A DNA stretch of 64,000 bases from an alpha proteobacterium SCGC AAA015-N04 (GCA_000383115.1 KB910522.1:72714-136713); one strand, 5' to 3'; positions 15,369 through 24,664 are shown, counted from the first letter of the stretch. Notes: generated from the sequence alone by a model not told the origin. Translations and numbers: made by a program.

Positions 15369-16565
15369 ATGCTTAAACCTACAAAATTTTTGGTAAGATC
15401 TTCTATTAAATCACGATTATTAGATTTTACTCATCACATGTATGCAAACGGTTTTAACATTACATTTGACCAAGTTTTTCAATCATTAAGAGGTTTAAAA
15501 CATATTGATTTATCAAATATAAATGATTGGAAAAGTGCTTTAAGATCAATCTGTTGTTATAACTTTCAGACTTATGAAAATTTTGACGAATTGTTTGATT
15601 CATTTTGGAGAAATGATGGAAGAAAAAAAACTAGTCTTGAAAGGAAAAAGAATGATTTAAATAAAAATAATAAAAATAAAAACACTAAAAGTATTTTATC
15701 ACCCATAGAAGGTGAAACTTTAAGTAATGAAGCAAGTAATGATTTTTTGAATGAAGATAATGAAGCAGAAATTTCAAATGAAACAAAATCAAAAATAACT
15801 GCAAGTTATATAGAAAATAATAGGAAAACTGATTTAAAAGAACTAATAGATAATGATTTACAACAAAGAATACACGCAGCAGTTTTGAGAATCGCAAAAT
15901 CAATCAAACATAAAAGATCAAGAAGATTATTAGCCAAGAAGAAGGGTGAAAAATTAGATTTAAGAAAAATTGTTAGTAAGTCATTAGCCTACGAAGGTTA
16001 TCCACTTAAACTTTACAAAAAAAGTAAGCCAAAGAAACCCATGAGAATTGTAACCATACTAGATATATCTGGATCAATGAAAATATATAGCCAAATTTTT
16101 TTAACTTTTGTAAAAGGTCTTGTGGGCATAAACCAAAGTACCGAAGTTTATTTATTTCATACTAGGCTAATGAGAGTTACAGATTATTTAAAAGAAAACG
16201 ACACTCTCAAAGCCGTAAACAGAATTTCAATGCTCACGGAGGGTTTTTCAGGTGGAACTAAAATAGGAAAATCTTTAAAAGAATTTAATAATGTTTATTC
16301 AAGAAACTTTGTAAACGGAAAAACAGTAGTAATTATCATTTCAGATGGATATGACACAGGTAGTTCAAAAATAGTTGCAGAAGAATTAGAAAAATTAAAA
16401 AAGAGAAATTGCAAAATTGTTTGGTTAAACCCGTTGTTAGGATGGGAGAATTACGCACCTGTCGCCTCAAGTATGAAAGCTGCTTCAAAATATTTAGATT
16501 TGTTTGCTCCTTGTAATACATTAGAGCATTTAGAGAATTTAGAAAAAGAACTGATTGAAATATGA
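15369..16565 (+). CDS. coxE: CoxE, von Willebrand factor A domain protein
   Basis: A 398-residue partner of CoxD in CODH active-site assembly. The C-terminal half (about 210-398) is a VWA domain with the metal-ion-dependent adhesion motif DISGS and a later ISDGYDTG. The N-terminal part is the CoxE-specific helical region, separated by a lysine/asparagine/glutamate-rich low-complexity linker (about residues 95-150) that is probably disordered. Its stop overlaps the start of coxF by four bases (ATGA), so translation is coupled. Confidence 0.9.
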   Translation: MLKPTKFLVRSSIKSRLLDFTHHMYANGFNITFDQVFQSLRGLKHIDLSNINDWKSALRSICCYNFQTYENFDELFDSFWRNDGRKKTSLERKKNDLNKNNKNKNTKSILSPIEGETLSNEASNDFLNEDNEAEISNETKSKITASYIENNRKTDLKELIDNDLQQRIHAAVLRIAKSIKHKRSRRLLAKKKGEKLDLRKIVSKSLAYEGYPLKLYKKSKPKKPMRIVTILDISGSMKIYSQIFLTFVKGLVGINQSTEVYLFHTRLMRVTDYLKENDTLKAVNRISMLTEGFSGGTKIGKSLKEFNNVYSRNFVNGKTVVIIISDGYDTGSSKIVAEELEKLKKRNCKIVWLNPLLGWENYAPVASSMKAASKYLDLFAPCNTLEHLENLEKELIEI

Positions 16566-17347
16566 TCAACAAAACAAAACAAACTTTTGACGAAGTAATA
16601 GATTTGCTAGAAAAAAATGGTTCTTCTTTTGCAATTGCCACAGTTATTCGTACTATGTCATCTACCGCTGCTAAACCAGGTATGAAAGCAATAATATCTG
16701 ACAAGGGTGAAATTTTGTCAGGGTGGTTAGGAGGTGGATGCGTTACTAATGCTGTTTGTAACACTGCAAAAGAGACTTTAAATTTTAAAAAACCTAAATT
16801 AGTTGTCTTGAGTCCAGATGATTTAAAAAAAGATTTAAAAGAATTAGATAATGATCAAACATTTCATAAAAAAAACTATTGTCCAAGCGAAGGATCTATG
16901 GATATTTTTGTGGAGCCTTTTTATCCTAAACCAGAATTGATTGTCTATGGTAACACTCCAATTGCCAATGAATTGATAAAATTTGCAGAAAAGTTTAGTT
17001 TTAATTTTGTACAATTTAAAGATTTAGAAGAAAACAAAAAATTAAATTTAAAACAAAATTCAGAAAAATATATTATAATTGCAACGCAAGGTAATTCTGA
17101 TTTATCAGCAATTAAAGATGCAATTAAAATAAAAGCAAATTATACAGGCTTAATTGCAAGTAAGAAGAAATTTGATGCATTAAAAAAAACATTAATTAAA
17201 GAAGGCTTTCAAGAAAATATCCAAAAAGTAACTTGTCCAGCAGGTATTTACATAAGTGCTATTATGCCTGAAGAAGTAGCTTTATCTATATTCGCTGAAA
17301 TTATTGAACTCAAAAGATCAGGTCAAATTAGAAGTAAAAAATTTTGA
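16562..17347 (+). CDS. coxF: CoxF, XdhC/CoxI-family maturation factor
   Basis: A 261-residue XdhC-like protein. Family members bind the molybdenum cofactor and support insertion or sulfuration; CoxF acts in copper/sulfur loading of CODH. The N-terminal XdhC_CoxI domain shows FAIATVIRTMSSTAAKPG, KAIISDKGEILSGWLGGGCV and a conserved cysteine. The C-terminal Rossmann-like domain begins around PELIVYGNTPIANELI and ends with the CPAGIYISAIMPEEVALSI motif typical of XdhC. It overlaps coxE and precedes coxG by 48 bases. Confidence 0.88.
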   Translation: MINKTKQTFDEVIDLLEKNGSSFAIATVIRTMSSTAAKPGMKAIISDKGEILSGWLGGGCVTNAVCNTAKETLNFKKPKLVVLSPDDLKKDLKELDNDQTFHKKNYCPSEGSMDIFVEPFYPKPELIVYGNTPIANELIKFAEKFSFNFVQFKDLEENKKLNLKQNSEKYIIIATQGNSDLSAIKDAIKIKANYTGLIASKKKFDALKKTLIKEGFQENIQKVTCPAGIYISAIMPEEVALSIFAEIIELKRSGQIRSKKF

Positions 17348-17395
17348 GTAATTACATAATAAGTTAAAAAGAATTTTCATAAATCGGAGAAAGAT

Positions 17396-17845
17396 ATGGA
17401 ATTAAATGATGAAATAACAATACCTGCCAAACTAGATCTTGTTTACAAATCCTTAAATGACCTTGAAGTTTTAAAAGCTTGTATACCTGGATGTGAAGAA
17501 TTGGTAGAAGATGAAGATGGAAAATTATCAACGAGAGTTGTTCTCAAAATTGGTCCCATAAAAGCCAAATTTAATGGTAAAGTTAGCTTAGATTTGACTA
17601 ATGGTCCTACTAAATATTCTCTTGTTGGGGAGGGTGATGGAGGAGTGGCAGGTTTTGCAAAAGGTGGAGCAGATGTAGAATTAGTAGCTAATGGAGATGA
17701 AACTATATTGAAATATGTTGCAAAAAGTGAAGTAAAAGGAAAAATTGCACAATTAGGAAGTCGACTTATACTGAGCACAGCAAAAAAACTTTCGAAAACT
17801 TTTTTTGAAAACTTTAAAGAACATATGCAGAGTGATAAGAATTAA
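17396..17845 (+). CDS. coxG: CoxG, SRPBCC-fold CODH membrane anchor/accessory protein
   Basis: A 149-residue member of the carbon monoxide dehydrogenase subunit G family. It starts with MELNDEITIPAKLDLVYKSL, then LEVLKACIPGCEEL, the hallmark of CoxG/SRPBCC proteins, and ends in the long C-terminal helix. In Oligotropha CoxG recruits CODH to the membrane; more recent work on the family links it to quinone delivery. CGGAGAAAG lies in front of the ATG. It is the last cox gene here; coxH, coxI and coxK are not present. Confidence 0.9.
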   Translation: MELNDEITIPAKLDLVYKSLNDLEVLKACIPGCEELVEDEDGKLSTRVVLKIGPIKAKFNGKVSLDLTNGPTKYSLVGEGDGGVAGFAKGGADVELVANGDETILKYVAKSEVKGKIAQLGSRLILSTAKKLSKTFFENFKEHMQSDKN

Positions 17846-17904
17846 AAATTTTACTAAATTAATTTTTCAATAAAACTAATCTTTTATTATATGTATGCAA
17901 TTAA

Positions 17905-18435
17905 ATGAAAGTTGTAGAAAATCAAAATGAATTACCTACCTCATCAATTGAGTTGGTAAATAAATTAGACTATTGGAAAATTTCTTATAAACTTTATTTT
18001 CATGAACCACTTATGACAGTTAAAGAATCTAAGACGATGCAAAAAACATTATTTGGTTTAGATAAATCAAATGGACACATAAAAAATCTATTTTTAAGAG
18101 ACAAAAAAAAAAATAATATATTATTAGTAGCCCATCAAGATACAATTATAGATCTAAAATTACTTGCAAAAAAAATAAATATGGATCGGTTAAGTTTTGG
18201 TTCGCATAAAAGATTGATGGAAAATTTAGGTGTTTTGCCTGGTGCAGTCTCACCTTTTTCTATGATCAATGGAGTTAAGAAAGATGTTAAGTTGTTTTTA
18301 GATAATAACTTAAAGTCATTTAAAAAAATTTTTGCACATCCTTTGGAAAACAATCAAACTGTAGAAATTTCAATTGAGCATCTTGAAATTTTTTTTAAAA
18401 AAATATCGGTCACACCTATTTGGGTTAGTTTATAA
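17905..18435 (+). CDS. YbaK/ProX-type aminoacyl-tRNA deacylase
   Basis: A 176-residue protein with the YbaK fold, which hydrolyses mischarged tRNAs in trans (ProXp-ala type rather than Cys-tRNA type by overall look). Supporting pieces are YKLYFHEPLMTVKES near the N-terminus, the lysine-containing NLFLRDKKKNNILLVAHQD strand, LSFGSHKRLMENLGVLPGAVSPFSMIN, and VEISIEHLEIF at the end. The GxxPGAVSPF motif is typical of PrdX/ProXp-ala. It separates the cox and sox clusters and probably has no role in either. Confidence 0.85.
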   Translation: MKVVENQNELPTSSIELVNKLDYWKISYKLYFHEPLMTVKESKTMQKTLFGLDKSNGHIKNLFLRDKKKNNILLVAHQDTIIDLKLLAKKINMDRLSFGSHKRLMENLGVLPGAVSPFSMINGVKKDVKLFLDNNLKSFKKIFAHPLENNQTVEISIEHLEIFFKKISVTPIWVSL

Positions 18436-18515
18436 ATCAAAAATAAAAATTATTAAATAACGTATTATTCTCTAGAATAATCATATATACTTACTAAAAG
18501 AAATAGAGTAGAAAT

Positions 18516-18887
18516 ATGTATTTTATTAAAACTTCTTTTTTAAACGTTTTTATTTCCTCTTTATTATTTATAAAACTAACACTTAGTTCTGCATCTGGAA
18601 ATAATGATTCTTTTATGTTAATGGTCACTGAAAAAACTTGTATGGTCTGCAAGATATGGGAAAAACAGATTGGTAAAATATATCCTAAAACAGAAATAGC
18701 AAATAAATTTCCTCTATTTAGGACTGAGATTAAAGATTTTGTTAATTATTTTAAAATAGACTTAAAAAAAACAAAAATCACACCTACATTTATTTTTATA
18801 GAGAACAATAAAGAAAAAGGTAGAATTATTGGATATACAAATCCCGAAATGTTTTGGTGGCAAGTTGACGAAATAGTTGGTGACTAA
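18516..18887 (+). CDS. SoxS-like periplasmic thioredoxin
   Basis: A 123-residue protein with a signal peptide (FLNVFISSLLFIKLTLSSASG) and a thioredoxin-like body: TEKTCMVCKIWEKQI contains the CxxC redox site (CMVC), TPTFIF carries the cis-proline, and NPEMFWWQVDEIVG closes the fold. In Paracoccus SoxS keeps SoxY reduced and active, and it lies at the head of the sox operon as here. A general DsbD-linked reductase role is an alternative. It lies 39 bases before soxY, with GGAG serving the next gene. Confidence 0.75.
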   Translation: MYFIKTSFLNVFISSLLFIKLTLSSASGNNDSFMLMVTEKTCMVCKIWEKQIGKIYPKTEIANKFPLFRTEIKDFVNYFKIDLKKTKITPTFIFIENNKEKGRIIGYTNPEMFWWQVDEIVGD

Positions 18888-18926
18888 TATAGTAAATACA
18901 TTAATATTATTTTTTTGGAGATTTCA

Positions 18927-19388
18927 ATGAAACAACAAAAAATGAAAATAATATCGCGCAGGAACGTTTTGTTCTTAATGGGTGGTGTTGCTAGTTCTGC
19001 ATTATTTACAAAATTTGCAATGGCTAAGCCTAATCTTGCTCTACAAAGAATTAAAGAAATTAGTAAAAGCGAAGTAGAAGAAGTCGACTTATTTCTTGAC
19101 GTACCTGAAATTGCAGAGAATGGGAATCAGGTAAAAGTTAGTTTTGATATTGATAGCCCAATGACTAAAGATGATTTTGTAAGAACTGTTTATTTATTAG
19201 CGGATGGTAATCCAGCTCCAAATGTTGCTAAGTTTTCATTTACAACTGACATGGGTGCATGCTCTGCTACAACAAGGATGAGATTGTCAAAAACTCAAAA
19301 TGTGTATCTTTTGGCGGAGTATAATAATGGTAAATTTGCAATGACAAAATCTAAAGTTAAAGTAACTATTGGTGGTTGTGGGGGTTAA
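18927..19388 (+). CDS. soxY: SoxY, sulfur-carrier subunit of the thiosulfate-oxidising complex
   Basis: SoxY carries sulfur intermediates on the cysteine of its C-terminal GGCGG tail, which is present here (VTIGGCGG at the very end). The protein is about 153 residues, the usual size. A Tat signal (SRRNVLFLMGGVASSALF) sends it folded, together with SoxZ, to the periplasm. ATG 18927 with GGAG 7 bases upstream is the natural start; a TTG 12 bases earlier is not needed. It is followed by soxZ after 17 bases. Confidence 0.93.
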   Translation: MKQQKMKIISRRNVLFLMGGVASSALFTKFAMAKPNLALQRIKEISKSEVEEVDLFLDVPEIAENGNQVKVSFDIDSPMTKDDFVRTVYLLADGNPAPNVAKFSFTTDMGACSATTRMRLSKTQNVYLLAEYNNGKFAMTKSKVKVTIGGCGG

Positions 19389-19405
19389 AAAAGGAGGTAA
19401 GTTAC

Positions 19406-19732
19406 ATGTCTAAAATCAAACCAAGAGGTAAAGTTCCAAAAAAAGCGGCAATTGATGAAATAATAGAGATAAAAACATTAATAAGACATCCAATGCACAG
19501 TGGACGAATGAAAGATAAAGACGGTAAAAATATTCCCAAACGAATAATCAATAAATTTTTAGTTAAGTTTAATGGTAAACAAGTCTTTGGGATGGATTTA
19601 GAACCATCTATATCAACTAATCCATACATAGCTTTTCCTTTCAAAGCAAAGGAATCAGGCACTTTTGACTTTGAGTGGACTGACGACAATGGTGAAAAAT
19701 ATATAATGTCCAGAAGAATGGATGTGTCTTAA
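19406..19732 (+). CDS. soxZ: SoxZ, partner of SoxY
   Basis: A 108-residue immunoglobulin-like protein that binds SoxY and is exported with it. Diagnostic stretches are IKTLIRHPMHSGRMKDKDGK and FEWTDDNGEKY. It has no signal of its own, in keeping with piggy-back Tat export. ATG 19406 follows AAGGAGGT, one of the best ribosome binding sites in the region; an upstream in-frame ATG overlapping soxY has no such site. Confidence 0.93.
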   Translation: MSKIKPRGKVPKKAAIDEIIEIKTLIRHPMHSGRMKDKDGKNIPKRIINKFLVKFNGKQVFGMDLEPSISTNPYIAFPFKAKESGTFDFEWTDDNGEKYIMSRRMDVS

Positions 19733-19748
19733 ATCGTAAGGTTCTGAG

Positions 19749-21026
19749 TTGAAAAAAAATAAACAAAAAGAATTGAAAATTAATCGAAGAGAGTTGCTAG
19801 CTGGCTCTGCTTCATTAGGAGCTATAGCTTTTTCTTCTAAAGTTGCGTATTCAAAAGAAACCAATCTAGATAATTTACCTCCCAATGTTCCAGAATGGAC
19901 TGGCGAACTTGGCGAAGGTGTTGATGCGAATCCTTATGGCATGCCCTCAGAATTCGAAAATAATGTAATCAGAAGGAATGTTGAATGGTTAACAGCTAGT
20001 ACAGAGTCTTCAGTGAATTTCACTCCTATTCAAGATCTAGAGGGTATTGTAACCCCAAATGGTTTATGTTTTGAAAGACATCATGGGGGTGTTTCAATTA
20101 TAAACCCTAAAGATTACCGTTTAATGATTAATGGGTTAGTTGATAGGGAAATGATTTTTACACTAGATGATTTAAAAAGATTTCCACAAACAAATAAATT
20201 TTATTTCCTAGAATGTGCGGCTAATGGTGGAATGGAATGGAAAGGCTCTCAGCTTAATGGATGCCAATATACCTTTGGAATGGTTCATAATGTTCAATAT
20301 ACAGGGGTTAAACTATCAGATTTAATTTTAGAAACTGGACTGAAACCAAAGGCAAAATGGGTTCTTGCTGAGGGTAGTGATTCTTCAGGAATGACAAGGT
20401 CTATACCTATCGAAAAAATCCTCGATGATTGCATGATTGCTTGGGCTATGAATGGTGAAGCTTTGAGATCTGAACAAGGATATCCAGCTAGACTTGTTGT
20501 TCCAGGCTGGGAAGGAAATATGTGGGTTAAATGGTTAAGAAGACTAGAATTTGGTGACATGCCATATATGACAAGGGAAGAAACTTCAAAATACACAGAT
20601 CTATTACCTGACGGGAAAGCAAGAATGTTTACATGGGTAATGGATGCAAAATCAGTTGTAACCTCACCTAGTCCGGAAAAGTCTATTTTATATAGAGGTA
20701 TTCAACAGTTAAGAGGTCTTGCATGGTCTGGCAGAGGAAAAATCAAACGTGTTGATGTTTCTCTAGATGGAGGAAAAAACTGGCAAACTGCAAAATTACA
20801 TGATCCTGTAATGAGTAAAAGCTTAGCAAGATTTACGCTACCATTTGAATGGAATGGTCAAGAGCTACTTGTTCAATCAAGAGCTATTGATGAAACAAAT
20901 TATGTACAACCAACTATTCATGAACTTCAAAAATTAAGAGGTGTCAATTCAATTTATCATAATAATTCCATTGCAACTTGGAAAGTTAATAAAGATGGAA
21001 CGGTAGACAATGTTCGCCTTGGTTAA
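19749..21026 (+). CDS. soxC: SoxC, molybdopterin sulfane dehydrogenase subunit
   Basis: A 425-residue member of the sulfite-oxidase family. SoxC with the cytochrome SoxD oxidises the sulfane sulfur bound to SoxY, yielding six further electrons. A Tat signal (NRRELLAGSASLGAIAF) is present. The molybdenum-ligand cysteine is in FLECAANGGMEW; GYPARLVVPGWEGNMWVKWL and the dimerisation domain (WSGRGKIKRVDVSLDGGKNW) complete the family pattern. The start is TTG 19749. The end overlaps soxD by 17 bases. Confidence 0.92.
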   Translation: MKKNKQKELKINRRELLAGSASLGAIAFSSKVAYSKETNLDNLPPNVPEWTGELGEGVDANPYGMPSEFENNVIRRNVEWLTASTESSVNFTPIQDLEGIVTPNGLCFERHHGGVSIINPKDYRLMINGLVDREMIFTLDDLKRFPQTNKFYFLECAANGGMEWKGSQLNGCQYTFGMVHNVQYTGVKLSDLILETGLKPKAKWVLAEGSDSSGMTRSIPIEKILDDCMIAWAMNGEALRSEQGYPARLVVPGWEGNMWVKWLRRLEFGDMPYMTREETSKYTDLLPDGKARMFTWVMDAKSVVTSPSPEKSILYRGIQQLRGLAWSGRGKIKRVDVSLDGGKNWQTAKLHDPVMSKSLARFTLPFEWNGQELLVQSRAIDETNYVQPTIHELQKLRGVNSIYHNNSIATWKVNKDGTVDNVRLG

Positions 21027-21654
21027 AAAATCATTAATATTTTTTGTCTTATTATTCATTCCTAATTTAATTATCGCAGACGAAAGAAAATTCAATCTTG
21101 GTAAGATTGCAACCAAGACAGAAATTGCTGGTTGGGACATCGATGTAAGACCTGATGGACTAGGAGCACCACTAGGCAGTGGTAATGCAATAAAAGGTGA
21201 AGAAGTTTATGCTGAACAATGCGCATCATGTCATGGAGACTTTGGAGAGGGAATTGACAGGTGGCCAGAACTAGTTGGTGGTGAAGATAGTCTAGACACT
21301 CACGACCCTGTTAAAACTACAGGAAGTTATTGGCCTTACGCATCAACTATGTATGATTATATCTATCGTGCAATGCCTTTTGGTGTAGCTCAGTCATTAA
21401 CTTATGATGAAACCTATCAAGTTGTTGCCTATCTTCTATATATGAATGAAATTATCGACGAAGATTTTGTTTTAAATAATAAAAATATTGGTAAAATTAA
21501 AATGCCTAATGTTAAAGGTTTTCTTATTCCTGATCCGAGACCAGATATTGCAAATGTTAACGGTAATCCATGCATGCAAAATTGCAATTCGTCAACTAAA
21601 ATAATTGGCAAAGCCCGTGATATTGACGTAACTCCAGAAGAAGAAAAATCCTAA
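21010..21654 (+). CDS. soxD: SoxD-type c-type cytochrome (one haem site)
   Basis: A 214-residue periplasmic cytochrome that accepts electrons from SoxC. It has a signal peptide (ALVKKSLIFFVLLFIPNLIIADE), an N-terminal segment (EIAGWDIDVRPDGLGAPLGSG) characteristic of SoxD, then one haem motif CASCHGDFGEG and a distal methionine region (IYRAMPFG). Paracoccus SoxD is much longer and di-haem; this version has only one CxxCH and lacks the second domain. The short one-haem form is known in other bacteria, so truncation is not implied. The start lies inside soxC. Confidence 0.88.
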   Translation: MFALVKKSLIFFVLLFIPNLIIADERKFNLGKIATKTEIAGWDIDVRPDGLGAPLGSGNAIKGEEVYAEQCASCHGDFGEGIDRWPELVGGEDSLDTHDPVKTTGSYWPYASTMYDYIYRAMPFGVAQSLTYDETYQVVAYLLYMNEIIDEDFVLNNKNIGKIKMPNVKGFLIPDPRPDIANVNGNPCMQNCNSSTKIIGKARDIDVTPEEEKS

Positions 21655-21669
21655 ATATAAGGAAAAATT

Positions 21670-23358
21670 ATGCGTTCCAGACGTGAATTTATTCAACTAG
21701 CATCTGTATCAGCAATTTTACTGGCAGCTAAATCATGGAGTTCTGTTGCCGCTAAACAAAAGTTAAGCATAGAAGATTTATTAGATTTTGATACTAAAGG
21801 TCAAGTTACATTGTTACACTTGACAGATTTACATGGGCAATTAAAGCCTATATATTTTAGACCACCTTCAGAAAACTTTGGTGTGGGGAAATATGAAGGT
21901 ATACCGCCTCACTTGGTAGGTGAAGCATTTCTAAAACATTTTAATATTTCACCAGGAACACCATTAGCATATGCACATACTATGGTTGATTATATTCCAT
22001 TAGCAATAGAATATGGAAAATTAGGTGGTTTGGATCATACGGCAACCTTAATCAATAAAATTCGTTCTGATAGAGGTGAAGACAAAGTTCTTCTTTTGGA
22101 CGGTGGTGATACTTGGCAAGGATCTTATACTTCACTGAAAACTCAAGGTGAAGATATGGTTGAACTCATGAAAGCTATAGGAACGGAGGCTATGGTTGGG
22201 CATTGGGAATTTACACTTGGTCAAGCACGAGTAAATGAACTCATAAAAAAGATGGGATATCCATTTTTAGGAGGAAACGTATTTGATACTGAGTGGGACG
22301 AGCCTGTATTTGAAAGTACAGCTTTTTTTGAAAAAGGTGGAGTGAATGTAGCTGTTATAGGACAACATTTCCCCTATACTCCTATAGCAAACCCCAGCTA
22401 CTTCGTTAAAGGTTGGTCTTTTGGAATTAGACCAGAGATTATTCAAAAAAATGTTAACAAGGCAAAGAAAAAGGGTGCTGAAATAGTAGTGCTTCTTTCT
22501 CATAACGGTTTTGATGTGGATCAGAAGTTAGCAACAATTGTAAATGGTATAGATGTTATTTTAACTGGTCATACTCATGATGCTATACCTAAAGCAATCA
22601 GAATAAATGAAACACTTCTTTTATCGTCTGGTTCGCATGGAAAATATTTAGGCAGAATAGACTTAAAGGTTAATAATGGTAAAGTTGTAGAAACTAGTTC
22701 TAATCTAATACCAATATTTTCTGATGTAATACAACCAGATAAAGAAATAAGTAATTTAATTAATAAAGTAAGATTTCCTTTTGAAAAAGAATGTAATCGT
22801 GTCATTGGCGAAACAGAAACACTTTTATATAGAAGGGGTAACTTTAATGGAAGTTGGGATGATGTAATTTGTGACACAATCATTCAAGAAAGAGATACTG
22901 AAATATCATTAAGTCCTGGTTTTAGATGGGGTACTTCAATCTTACCAGGACAAAAGATTACAATTGACGATATTTATTCCCAAACAGCTATGAATTATCC
23001 AGAGGTTTATAGGACTGAAATGACAGGACAAATGATTAAAGAGATTCTCGAAGATGTTTGCGATAATATTTTTAATCCAGATCCCTTTTTTCAACAAGGT
23101 GGTGATATGGTTAGAGTTGGTGGTCTCACATATACTTGCAGCCCAAAAAATGAAATTGGAAAAAGAATAAGTAATTTGAGAATGGTATCTTCAGATAAAC
23201 CCTTAGAGGCAAGCAAGAAATATACTGTAGGTGGTTGGGGATCAATTAATCCTAACGTAGATGGCCCTCCAATTTATAGATTATTAGAAAATTATATTTC
23301 CAATAAAAAAATACTGACAAAAAATAATCTAAATGCTGTAAAGATTAAAGGTATGTAA
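21670..23358 (+). CDS. soxB: SoxB, dimanganese sulfate thiohydrolase
   Basis: A 562-residue enzyme that releases sulfate from SoxY-bound thiosulfonate. A Tat signal (RSRREFIQLASVSAILLAA) is present. The metal ligands of the 5'-nucleotidase-like fold are seen as LLHLTDLHGQ, LLDGGDTWQGS, a GN-type motif (GGNVFDTEW), LSHNGFD and LTGHTHDAIP. The C-terminal nucleotidase domain is complete (SPGFRWG, NYPEVYRTEMTG, FQQGGDMVRVGGL). GGAAAAATT precedes ATG. Last gene of the plus-strand sox unit, with a terminator hairpin just after the stop. Confidence 0.94.
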   Translation: MRSRREFIQLASVSAILLAAKSWSSVAAKQKLSIEDLLDFDTKGQVTLLHLTDLHGQLKPIYFRPPSENFGVGKYEGIPPHLVGEAFLKHFNISPGTPLAYAHTMVDYIPLAIEYGKLGGLDHTATLINKIRSDRGEDKVLLLDGGDTWQGSYTSLKTQGEDMVELMKAIGTEAMVGHWEFTLGQARVNELIKKMGYPFLGGNVFDTEWDEPVFESTAFFEKGGVNVAVIGQHFPYTPIANPSYFVKGWSFGIRPEIIQKNVNKAKKKGAEIVVLLSHNGFDVDQKLATIVNGIDVILTGHTHDAIPKAIRINETLLLSSGSHGKYLGRIDLKVNNGKVVETSSNLIPIFSDVIQPDKEISNLINKVRFPFEKECNRVIGETETLLYRRGNFNGSWDDVICDTIIQERDTEISLSPGFRWGTSILPGQKITIDDIYSQTAMNYPEVYRTEMTGQMIKEILEDVCDNIFNPDPFFQQGGDMVRVGGLTYTCSPKNEIGKRISNLRMVSSDKPLEASKKYTVGGWGSINPNVDGPPIYRLLENYISNKKILTKNNLNAVKIKGM

Positions 23359-23359
23359 T

Positions 23360-23391
23360 TTTAGAAGGCAATCAAAAGACTGCCTTCTAAA
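23360..23391. terminator. Bidirectional terminator between soxB and soxF
   Basis: TTTAGAAGGCA (23360-23370) and TGCCTTCTAAA (23381-23391) form a perfect 11-bp stem with a 10-base loop. It lies in the 40 bases between two convergent genes. The T-tracts on either side are short, so efficiency is uncertain, but position and stem argue for termination of both transcripts. Confidence 0.75.
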
Positions 23392-23398
23392 GTTTAAA

Positions 23399-24664
23399 TT
23401 AAGAAAACATATCGGAAGTTATACCTGAATACCATCCGATTGATTCTTCATAGGTTGCTTTTCTAAGGTTACTATCTTCACCTGTTTTTGAAATAAACCC
23501 ACTTGTTTTATCTATTTTCTCGTTAGTAGCCTTGTAATTTGCTCCAACCTTGATACCGTCATTTGTTGCAACTAAGGACCAGCAAGTATTTGCAAAACGA
23601 GGAGTAAAGACTTTGCTACCTGTTAAGCTTCCTCTTATGTGGTTTGCAGCAACTTTAGCTTGACTGTTGGCTGAGAAACCAGATTTAGGCATTGATTTAG
23701 CAATTGATGCATCGCCAAGAACATAAATATTTTCGTCAGCTTGAGCTTGCATTGATGCAGGAACGATTGGACACCAATCACCATTGTTAACACCAGCGTT
23801 CATTGCTATACGTCCAGCTTTTTGAGCAGGAACAACACTTGCTGCATCTGCTTTAAAAGTGTCTAAATCAGTTTCAAACTCCATGGTTGCAGCATTAATT
23901 TTTTTGATGCCTCCATGAGTTTCTGCGCTTATCCATTCAATCATTCCTGGATAATGCTTCTGCCAACCTTCCATAAATAAGCCTTGTTTAGAAAACTTAT
24001 TTTTAGGATCTAAAATTACAATTTTAGCTGTAGGATTAGATTTTTTAAATTGATGAGCAATCATTGAAACTCTCTCATAAGGCCCAGGCGGGCAACGATA
24101 TGGGTTTGGTGGAGGCACCATAACAAATGTTCCACCTTTCTTCATACCTTTAACCTGATTCTTTAACAATTGAACCTGTGTACCAGATTTCCATGCATGT
24201 GGCATTTTAGATTGAGCTTCTGCAGAGTATCCGTTTACACTTTCAAACTTAAGATCAATTCCAGGCGAAATTACAAGCTTATCATATGAAATACTTTCGC
24301 CAGAACCTAGATTAACCTTTTTTGCAGCATTATTAACAGATAAAGCCCACTCATGAACCATATTAACTCCATGATTTACTGCTAATCCGTAATAATTATG
24401 ACCTATAGAACCATAAGCCCTAAAGTCTCCTAAATAAAGATTTGAGAAGAAACATGTATAATATCTCTTCGAAGCTTCGACTAAAGTAACATCAATAGCT
24501 CCTTTTGAGTCTTTAGCAATATACTTTGCTGCAGTCGCTCCACCTGCTCCACCGCCAATTACAACAACTCTTGGAAGTGCTCCAAAAGCAATTGAAGGCA
24601 TTGACAATGCCGTTGTTGTTGCTGCAGCCAGCCCAACAAAGGTACGTCTTTTCATTTTTGTCAT
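23399..24664 (-). CDS. soxF: SoxF / flavocytochrome c sulfide dehydrogenase flavoprotein
   Basis: A ~421-residue periplasmic flavoprotein that oxidises sulfide, passing electrons to its cytochrome partner. A Tat signal (MKRRTFVGLAAATTTALSMP) precedes VVVIGGGAGGATAAKYI, the dinucleotide-binding start. The cysteine for covalent FAD attachment is in YYTCFFSNLYLG. The two redox cysteines of FccB are at NPYRCPPGPYERVSMI and ANTCWSLVA. I start at ATG 24664 because GGAGGA lies just before it. The cytochrome gene is immediately upstream in the same direction. It could equally be called fccB. Confidence 0.9.
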   Translation of the reverse strand: MTKMKRRTFVGLAAATTTALSMPSIAFGALPRVVVIGGGAGGATAAKYIAKDSKGAIDVTLVEASKRYYTCFFSNLYLGDFRAYGSIGHNYYGLAVNHGVNMVHEWALSVNNAAKKVNLGSGESISYDKLVISPGIDLKFESVNGYSAEAQSKMPHAWKSGTQVQLLKNQVKGMKKGGTFVMVPPPNPYRCPPGPYERVSMIAHQFKKSNPTAKIVILDPKNKFSKQGLFMEGWQKHYPGMIEWISAETHGGIKKINAATMEFETDLDTFKADAASVVPAQKAGRIAMNAGVNNGDWCPIVPASMQAQADENIYVLGDASIAKSMPKSGFSANSQAKVAANHIRGSLTGSKVFTPRFANTCWSLVATNDGIKVGANYKATNEKIDKTSGFISKTGEDSNLRKATYEESIGWYSGITSDMFS

